NCBI RefSeq assembly: GCF_000002985.6
Contig: NC_003283.11
Coordinates: 3,782,001 to 3,846,000 of the forward strand
DNA: 64,000 nucleotides
From: Caenorhabditis elegans
Taxonomy: Eukaryota; Nematoda; Chromadorea; Rhabditida; Rhabditidae
Reading direction: 5' to 3'
Part shown: piece by piece, positions 56,641-64,000 of the stretch
How the letters are laid out: each line of letters opens with the position of its first letter
Numbering within the stretch: the stretch's first letter is position 1
Program-made: the position numbers and the translations under genes
Notes under the pieces: generated by a model
What the model was told of the DNA's origin: nothing
Databases searched by the model: none
The model's input: only the letters and a program-made list of their open reading frames with translations

Positions 56641-56690
56641 TCCAATTGGTTAAAAAATGGGCGGAGCGAATCGCTGATTGGCCGCAGTTC
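56641..56690. repeat. CGCTGATTGG-family fragment
   Basis: Contains CCAATTGG and GGGCGGAGCGAATCGCTGATTGGCC. It shares the inner sequence, including GGCGGAGC (seen inverted at 26050), with the hairpin at 26012, but the arms are weak. Confidence 0.5.
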
Positions 56691-57148
56691 TCACGTTGGG
56701 GAAAATTTAAACGAATCTCTTTTTCGCAAGTGTGCAAAAATGATTAAAACGAAAATAGGATTTTAGTGAAATCTGGAGCCAAAATGAGAACTCCAGCACA
56801 CCAAAGGTAAAACTGAAAAAAAAAACGGCGACACGATGAATGAACTTCCAAAGACTGCCAGCTAGTAGAAATTATTAAATTAATTTGGGCGATACGTTTT
56901 TCGGAATATAAGGGAAAGGATGACTTTTTTCATTTTCTTCTTTGCACTCATGAAGTTTATGAAATATTAATTCCTGACGGGTCATTTGGCAGGCATCTTT
57001 TTTTTGTTGTAGAATTTCAGAAAAGGAGAGAAATTGAACTTGTAGAAAAAATTTAAAAAATAAGTTATTGCATATATACAAGGGAAAGTTTTGGAAATAA
57101 TTTGAAAAGTGGTAGTTTATTGTATTCACAGATTTATAGGTGATAACT

Positions 57149-59531
57149 TTATTCACTTGTATTTGTACTTAATTTCAAGTCTAAACAATTTTCAGCTGAT
57201 AAACGAGACAATATAATTTTTGTAACAACATACACCAAAGCACCAGGAATAACATAGCTCATTGACTTGTATACATAAATATCATAATTATATCTTTGAA
57301 ACGATGACATTTTCAAGCTGTACGGAGTCATATGATGAAGAGGGCCGTATCTAAAACTTATTATTAATTTCTAGAACTTGAATAAATTAACATACTTTCC
57401 CACAAACTCCACATGCTTTACAAACACATCTTTTGGATTGGCTGGTTGATTTCTGACCATGCCGGCCACTTTATTAGCATTCAAACGATAGTTTTCGTCG
57501 TGAAGAATTTCATGGAAAGCATCACGGATTTTCTGGAAGTTTCCAAGATCACTTTTGTGTAGAACTATCGACATTCCCTGGCGACCCAACATGTTGCTGT
57601 TGCGAGTTTGGTCGGACCAAATTGGGAACTGAAATTTTTACTTTGGAAATTTTCAACAATCAATTGTTTAATAAATCATCATAGATCCGTAAGTTAATCA
57701 ACGTGAGAAATTTGTGGTTTTTCGTAAACTTAATTTGAATTTGTTTCTAGCATCTATTCCGCCCAAACTGACATTGAGTTTTGATAGGATAAACTCCGAA
57801 TAAATTTCCAAAATGGATTTTTTGAGTTTCACGTCACATATTTTACTACTGTTATTAATATGTATATTTTACTGTTACATCATAAAAAAACACACCATTA
57901 TACTTGGTTTCCCGAGGAACGCAGCTTCATTTGTGCTACCCAATCCACCATGCGTCAGGAAAGCGGTAAGGCGGTTGTCTTCTGAAATTGCACTTTTTGA
58001 AATGAAATTCCCTGAATTAAAATCAACAAAACTCACTCAAAAGTGCGGTTTGAGGCATCCATTTCACGAATATCACATTTTCCACGTCATTAGCAAATGT
58101 CACGTCATCAGATTCATATTTCTAGATAAATGTGCAATTAGGCTCAGACTGAAACACCCTCAGCAAGTTTTCCTTAAAAATGATCGGCATCTCTGTGGAC
58201 CTAGCCAATGAACCAAAAGAAATCAGCATGTTCATTGGGCGTTGATTCAACATTTTGGAAAAATCTTCACTGACAGGAGGAATGGCTTCAATGTCAACTG
58301 CAATTCCACCAATTCCAATTGTCTTCTGGATTGAGGGACGCGGGAAATCGAGGAATGGAATTGAATTTGTAAAATGTAGCGAGGCATCAGGAATCAGATC
58401 TCTCCAGTCAGGAAAGTCCTGACCCAAATATTTTCGGTATATTTCCATTTCATCATCATACATGTTGGTAAACGCCTTTTCCATTGTTTGGAAAATATTA
58501 TAGTTTTCTAGTCGTTCCCAGAAGTTCATAACGTTTGTCACTTGAGAGTTCATGGCTGAAATTGATATTTTACGAGTAGATACAGAAACCAATAACCGTC
58601 ACTTACAAGGATTATAACTAGTATCCTCTGGCTCCCCGGTAGCTGGAAGCAACACATCATAATTAGTACATGACGTTGTTAGCAAAACTTTTTCAATTCC
58701 AATATGCCTAAAAAGTGCAAGTCCACATGTCATCAAGGGTTCTGCGAGAGCTACATCATAGCTCCGCGACCTTAGTTCTTCAATAATTTTCTGATTTTGA
58801 AACAAATTTTCACAGCATTGAACTGCATGTTTATGCATCACTTCGAGGCATTTATATCCCTGTTCTCCGAAGTTAAGTCCAACGTCCAAAATCCTGACAT
58901 GTCTACAGTGAGCGCTTTTTGTTTCATTTCTTCGTTTCTCTAGAATTAAATAAATAAATTTGCGATCTGAAATAGTTTGAGTGCATTTTTTCACTACTTT
59001 AGAGGCCTGTAGAATTGCACCAAATGCTGTTTGTAAACTTTAAATTTTTCAGAACGTTTAGAAGTAGGTGAACATTCTAGGAGATTTTTGGAAAATAATT
59101 ATTTTTTTGAAAAGCAAAAAAAGTTTGTGGAAAAACTAAATAATTTTTTTTTCAATTTTTCGAAAATCTCTCACAAACTTATAGTTAGAAACAATAATTG
59201 GCGCTAAAACCCATTTTCGAAAGTTTTCTGAATTTTCGTCGTTAAAATTTGACCTACCGAAAAGAAGTATTTTTTGGTGATTTTTCTACTAAAAAACCCA
59301 CCTCTAATATAAGCACATCCTTAGTCAGTTCTACACCCAGTTGATCTTTTTAGATTCATCTATAATTGGCATGAAGAACGTAACATTGTGCCCAGCTTCT
59401 GTAAGAGTATCTGCTAGCCTTGCCATAAAATTTGTGTGGCTTGCTGCATAGGCTGGAGAGTAGACTAGAACTTTCAGGGAGAAGCTACATGGAATAAGAA
59501 GAGCTAAAAATATAGCAAAGATTGAGGTCAT
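57149..59531 (-). pseudogene. UDP-glycosyltransferase pseudogene (tandem partner of the gene at 59859-62007)
   Basis: Exon blocks on the minus strand: 59531-59302, 58939-58617, 58555-58037, 57981-57896, 57628-57396 and 57350-57149, collinear with the intact neighbour. Exons 3, 4 and 5 have the same lengths (519, 86 and 233 nt). The signal peptide and SPAYAASHTNFMARLAD block, the HGGLGSTNEAAF donor-binding signature, and a C-terminal membrane segment remain readable. Three lesions: a missing base at about 59347-59351 after PIIDESKK; a missing base near 58838, giving a TGA after DINASK; and TAG at 58122-58124 where the neighbour has TGG (CTFIW). Splice sites are intact, so transcripts may still form but no full enzyme can be made. 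Sequencing error cannot explain three lesions easily. Confidence 0.9.
58940..59301. repeat. UGT pseudogene intron 1 with a dispersed repeat
   Basis: Enlarged to 362 nt, against 48 nt in the intact neighbour. It includes GTGCATTTTTTCACTACTTT followed by AGAGGCC, at about 58978-59012. A near-identical stretch occurs at about 7209-7242. Confidence 0.6.
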
Positions 59532-59858
59532 GCCTTCCGTTGAAAATTGGATTTTTCTGTCGACTGCCTGGCTAGGGGCGTGTCGCCACAGGAGAGAAGA
59601 GGTGGAGGGGAGGGGCCGAGTCTTATAGACTCTGCGTCTCACCCTCTGACACATATATACTTTCTGTTTTTCTGACCGACACACATTTCTGTAACTGTAC
59701 CGCTATCTAGGTCTCCTTTCTTTAACTGTATAGGCATTGATAAGATATTTGGACAGTTACACTTTTTGAACTAATTTGATCCCAAAAAGTGAAATTACAA
59801 ATAGAATTTATTTGAAACTATTTATGGAGGAATTAAAATATACCCGAAAGAGCAAAAA

Positions 59859-62007
59859 CTATTTGATTTTTTTCAATTGAAACTTTGAAAATATTAATTT
59901 TGTCACACATAACAAGAATACAACGGGAATAAAGTAGTTTGTCAGAAATTTGAATATAAAAATGTCATAATGATATCTTTGATAAAATGGCATTTTCAGG
60001 CTGTACGGAGTCATATGATGAAGTGGGCCGAATCTGAAATTACAGAATTAAGAGCTAAGGTTGTAACCTGAGTTCAAGCTGAATCACAAACCTTCCCACG
60101 AATTCGACATGCTTCACAAAAATATCTCTTGGCTTGGCTGGCTGATTTCTGACCATATCGGCCACTTTTCGAGCATTTAGATGATATTTTTCGTTGTGAA
60201 GAATTTCATGGAAAGCGTCACGGATTTTTTGGAAGTTTCCGAGATCACTTTTATGCAGAACTATCGACATTTCCTGGCGGCCCAGCATATTGCTATTACG
60301 TGATTGATCAGCGAATATAGGGAACTGGAATATTTTTTGATGAGCCTGCCCTACAATACTCAATGTGACGTAAAGGCGGCCTCTGTTTGACCTTATAAGA
60401 AAAGATCGATGAAGACGATAAGCATAGATGAAGTAAGAAAAGATTATGCCTAGTAGGCACCTAGGTAGGCAGTTGTGTGTCTGTTTTTTTTTTCATTTTC
60501 AAATGTTTCAAACTGCACTAAACTATAATTTAACGCCAATGTAATATTGCACTCCTATAAAAAATTAAATACAAAAATTATGGAATTTGAGATTATTTTT
60601 CAATTATCAGAGTGCCAGTTCTATTCAAGTTTAATAGCCATAATAGCTACTTTAAAAATAATCCCACCATAACACTCGGTTTCCCAAGGAATGCAGCTTC
60701 ATTTGTGCTACCCAATCCGCCATGTGTCAGGAATGCTGTGAGGCGGTTGTCTTCTGAAATTGCACGCTTTGAGATAAAATTTCCTGAATCAAAATCTAGA
60801 AAACTCACTCAAAATTGCGGTTTGAGGCATCCATTTCACAAATATCACATTTTCCACGTCGTTCGCAAACGCCACATCATCAGATTCATATTTCCAGATG
60901 AATGTGCAATTTGGCTCAGACTGAAACACCCTCAGCAAGTTTTCCTTAAAAATGATCGGCATCTCTGTGGACCTAGCCAATGACCCAAAAGAAATCAGCA
61001 TGTTCATTGGGCGTTTGTCCAAAATATTGGAAAATTCTTCATTGACAGGAGGAATAGATTCAATGTCAACTGCAATTCCCCCAATTTCGATTGTTTTCTG
61101 GATTGAGGGACGCGGAAAATCCAGGAATGGAATTGAATTTGTAAAATGTAGCGAGGCATCAGGAATCAGATCTCTCCAGTCAGGAAAGCTCTCACCCAAA
61201 TATTTTCGATAAACGTTTGCTTCATCGTCAAAAATAGTTTCGAACGTTGGGATCATTACGTGGTACAGATCATAGTTTTCAAGTCGTTGCCAGAAGCTCA
61301 TAACATCCGTCACTTGTGAGTTCATGGCTGAAATTGAAATTTTTATTCAATTGTTTAAAGAGAATTTTTTTTCTGGAAATTCACTTACACGGATTATAAC
61401 TAGTATCCTCTGGCTCCCCTGTAGCTGGAAGCAGAATATCATAGTTAGTACACGAAGTTGTTAGCATTACTTTTTCGATTCCAATATGCCTAAACAGGGC
61501 GAGTCCACATGTCATCAGGGGCTCCGCTAAACCAATGTCATAATTTCTGGACCTTAGTTCATCGATCAGCTCTTGATGTTTAAATACGTTTTCACAAGTG
61601 AAAATTGCTTGTTTATGAAGTGTTCCCATAACTTTATGTCCATTAGCAGAAGTCACGTCCGTTGTCCAGAAATATTTCATATCATTGTCAATTGTCACTG
61701 GATTTCGCTTAACTTGCTCGTCTTGCTAAAACTTTGTTAGTTGCTCAATTTTGTTGAAATATAATTTTCTCACCTCCAATATTAGAACATCCTTTGTGAG
61801 CTTCACACCGAACTGATCTTTTCGGGATTCATCAATAATCGGTGTGAAAAATGTTACATTATGTCCAGCTTCTGTGAGAGTATCTGCTAGCCTTGCCATA
61901 AAATTTGTGTGGCTTGCTGCATAAGCTGGAGAGTAGACTAATACTCTAAGCGAGTCGGTATTAGAGAATACTGAATATAAAATCATTAATTTGAAAAGCA
62001 AAGCCAT
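59859..62007 (-). CDS. UDP-glycosyltransferase (ugt family), 527 aa
   Basis: Exons on the minus strand: 62007-61774, 61725-61389, 61327-60809, 60753-60668, 60324-60092 and 60033-59859; phases 0, 1, 1, 0 and 2 all close. The start at 62007 gives a signal peptide ending before LRVLVYSPAYAASHTNF; His33 matches the catalytic His of the family. The C-terminal half has the UGT signature (about 365-410: DNRLTAFLTHGG...FADQSRNSNMLGRQ), then a membrane segment (NYFIPVVFLLCVTKLIF, about 501) and a basic cytosolic tail. It is an ER-lumenal enzyme moving sugar from UDP-sugar to small lipophilic molecules in detoxification; substrate unknown. The tandem copy downstream is broken. Confidence 0.96.
60325..60667. 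other. Intron 4 of the intact UGT gene
   Basis: 343 nt, AT-rich, with a short GTAGGCACCTAGGTAGGCAG stretch of the CAGGCAGGC family near 60450. Nothing else is recognised. Confidence 0.6.
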
Positions 62008-62644
62008 TGTACTGTAATCACTTGTTGTCAAGTTTCCTTATATAGATAGTTGTCTTGTTCTCGTGAAAAACCTGTGCTTTCTGACACAAATTTCTGTGAC
62101 AGTAGTACTGTCTGCATCTCTAGGGTCTAGACTATAGATAGTATGTTTCAATGAACTTTGATAAGAAGTGTTATAAGATAGATAGATATAATGAACTATT
62201 GAGTTATACTTTGGTTTTAATTTTGAATAATTATCAATATCGAATACTACAATATATGCAGTCAAATTAATTTATTTACAGTTTTGTAAAACCCGTTAGT
62301 TCTTGGCTTAGAAATTAGAAAATGTAGATGTTATACCTATGTATATCTTTGAAGTTATGACATTTGAGGTTGTCCAGAGTCATATATTTTGAAGTTTGAT
62401 GCATTTTTCTCAGAAAATATTTTGCTTATTAGAAACTAGACATTCATTCTGGCAGGAAATTCATATTTCAAATTTTAAAACATTTTTTCGAGAAATTCGA
62501 ATTTAATTTCGCCTTATGTCTTCACTATGATGAAAAATCAAAAGATTGGTGTTTACAGCACATAGAGCGAACGCCACCTTCTTTCGCCACAGCCGACACT
62601 TTTCGGGTTCCGAGCCGTACTATACAGAAGGCGCGGCACAATTT
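62008..62644. other. Intergenic region between UGT and NHR genes
   Basis: 637 bp. Likely holds the UGT promoter (near 62010-62200) and the NHR 3' end. It contains one AGCCGACACTTTTCGGG word near 62591. No gene is supported. Confidence 0.55.
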
Positions 62645-63968
62645 TTATTTATGCAAAATATCCGCGAATAATTTCTTATTATTATAAGAATCTGGATAAA
62701 ACAGTTTCAGCACGGTTGACAGGTGTTGCACATCCTCAAAACATTGTGCAAGCACACTCCCAATCGATATAATTTCTTGAAACCTCGCAGGTCCCCGAGT
62801 ATTTCTTGTCAGCTTACAGTACTCCAATAGGGAATTACAGTACTTTTTCTGTTGCTCGCCTATGATCTCTTGCGCAAACTGTGATAATCCGGTTAGTCCT
62901 GCAATTCATATAAGTTTGATAGTTAGAGCTGAAAGTTGATTTACTTGGTGTGCAAAAAAGTATGATCTGAGTTAGGATGTACTCCTCTGGAGTTAAGCAT
63001 AATCCACATATTTTGGTGACGAGCATTTCTTGTATCCGGTCCGCGTAGTCTTTGGAAAATTCCGACATTCTGAAAAAGTAGAATTTGCCGAGATATTTAA
63101 CTTTCAAAATGTGAAGTGCCATTAATACCATGATAACAGCGCACCCGACATTGATCGAGGTCCGTGGTAAACTACTCTGTTGTCCCTATATCATGGCCCA
63201 ATATCTACCGAGTTCCGCGCCGCACTAGTTTTCTGTAGGCATGACAGCGCATTACTGACATTGCAAATTGAACATTGTGTGAAGCTGAGCCCGGTAGATG
63301 TCGGACCACTAATGGTAGCGATCTTGAGAGCCCACAATGACTTCCAACCTACTCTCTTATTCTAGAAGAATACAGCTCTGTTCCGTCGGGGTTTACCAGT
63401 CGATCACAGCATCTAGAGCAAGAATGAAAAGCTGAAGAAAGGAGGTAAGAGCTCAGAGCAAAACTTTTGAGCACAATTAGTTTGTCTTCGATGCCTAGAA
63501 GTGACATGAAATCAAGACTATTCAGAAACTCTACAGATGTCCAGATTCCGAAAAATGTCCATTGTGATAGAACTTGATCGGCTTGATGGACAAGTTGAGA
63601 TGATCCGGGATTCTGAACATTTGTTGGAAATTTAAATAAAACATGGAAAAAAGGCGTTTGACCTACCTGAATTGTAGTGAATCCTCGAATACTTTTCTTA
63701 ATCAAATCTTCAATTGTCGGATCCTCATCACTTCTCATCGTCTCCAGGTTCATAGCTCTCCGTGCATCAAGTTGTCGCAGAGAGTTTATCGAACCGTAAA
63801 GTTCATCGGCAACTGTCACAAAAATATCTGGTTGCAGCTGAGCTGTGCTTGATTTTAACATTATTAACATCATCTCATCTTCTTCTTCCGTGCTCCGATA
63901 CTTCATGCCAACATCTAAGCATTTTCGGAATCTGCATGATCGGCATTTCGGGCGACCGTGAGTAAAAC
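62645..63968 (-). CDS. Nuclear hormone receptor, 3' part (DNA-binding domain cut by the right edge)
   Basis: Exons on the minus strand: 63968-63667, 63612-63353, 63069-62945 and 62898-62645; phases 0, 2 and 1 close. The first visible exon opens inside the DNA-binding domain: GRPKCRSCRFRKCLDVGM is the end of the second C4 zinc finger with its recognition of half-site spacing. A hinge (EEEDEMMLIML...) and a ligand-binding domain follow, with DKLIVLKSFALSSYLLSSAF (helix 3-5 area), LTPEEYILTQIILFCTP, LSQFAQEIIGEQQKKY and the final ALTERNATIVE-free helix region LKLFYPDSYNNKKLF. This is the layout of the expanded nematode supplementary NHRs. The first zinc finger and start lie past 64000. The gene could regulate neighbouring detoxification genes, but nothing here shows it. 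Confidence 0.93.
63070..63352. repeat. NHR intron 2 with GACATTGATCGAGGTCCG/TAGATGTCGG words
   Basis: The 283-nt intron contains GCGCACCCGACATTGATCG, ATATCTACCGAGTTCCGCGC and CCCGGTAGATGTCGG, related to the GCAGCCGACA word family. The ends of the element pair weakly as an inverted repeat. Confidence 0.5.
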
Positions 63969-64000
63969 CTGAGATGATTTCATTTTCAAAAGTTTTTTTT

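Larger units (their letters stand above)
45855..57148. other. About 11 kb with no supportable protein gene
   Basis: AT-rich DNA between the start of the 32028-45854 gene and the UGT pseudogene. Scattered ORFs of 60-125 codons have no recognisable features or splice-linked partners. Repeats present: CAGGCAGGC types at 48120-48170, 49010-49045 and 50150-50370; a CGCTGATTGG hairpin at 50832-50881; a GGGAAATTCAAA array at 54120-54560; and palindromic elements at 55847-56213. Two possible alternative 5' exons of the minus-strand gene (near 49613 and 48753) are treated as a finding, not a feature. Confidence 0.5.

Noticed and set aside
1..64000. piRNA (21U) upstream motif CTGTTTCA
   Set aside because: Only a handful of matches on both strands were seen (e.g. 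near 18850, 36129, 43503 and 52806), about what chance gives in AT-rich DNA; no cluster.
1..64000. tRNA, rRNA and CRISPR arrays
   Set aside because: No B-box-like GGTTCGAAYCC with a matching cloverleaf was found; CRISPRs are not expected and the tandem arrays lack spacer structure.

Overview
The window is nuclear DNA of a Caenorhabditis nematode, most probably C. elegans or a very close relative. The evidence is: short introns (about 45-60 nt) with GTAAG donors and TTTCAG acceptors; nematode-specific families (srt and srw-like chemoreceptors, scl, expanded ugt and nhr genes); a degenerate interstitial array of the nematode telomere word TTAGGC; and dispersed palindromic repeats of the kind common in Caenorhabditis. 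I rebuilt gene models by hand from both strands. Almost every model closes with matching splice phases. The exceptions are two genes with visible breaks.

Layout. 1-2213 (-): 5' part of a GBA2-type non-lysosomal glucosylceramidase, running off the left edge. 2214-8155: AT-rich intergenic DNA with dispersed repeats. 8156-11732 (+): secreted animal haem peroxidase. 12794-16588 (+): ferroportin (SLC40) gene with a one-base frameshift, carrying an intact mariner element (13227-14468) in an intron. 16609-18478 (-): srt-class GPCR. 18866-21444 (-): CYP33-type cytochrome P450. 21979-23504 (-): SAM-dependent methyltransferase with a TTAGGC-like array in an intron. 24261-25752 and 26636-28708 (+): tandem srw-like GPCRs. 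28856-29634 (-) and 30596-31363 (+): a divergent pair of scl (CAP/SCP) secreted proteins. 32028-45854 (-): a six-exon gene of uncertain identity, perhaps carrying an AJM-1-type alpha/beta domain, with a small three-exon gene (33299-34543, +) nested in its last intron. 45855-57148: about 11 kb without a supportable gene. 57149-59531 (-): broken UDP-glycosyltransferase; 59859-62007 (-): its intact tandem neighbour. 62645-63968 (-): 3' part of a nuclear hormone receptor, continuing off the right edge.

Functionally this is a typical nematode mixture of environmental-response genes (P450, UGTs, methyltransferase, NHR, chemoreceptors, scl) and structural or housekeeping genes (peroxidase, glucosylceramidase, ferroportin). 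Nothing points to an operon. Genes are mostly monocistronic, and tandem or inverted duplication is the main theme (srw pair, scl pair, UGT pair).

Most notable: the peroxidase lacks both carboxylates that normally tie haem to the protein; a structurally complete mariner sits 5 nt inside a ferroportin intron; one UGT has three inactivating lesions with patchy near-identity to its neighbour; a GATA-type motif of 24 bp is shared by the two scl promoters; and a protein-coding gene is nested antisense inside another.
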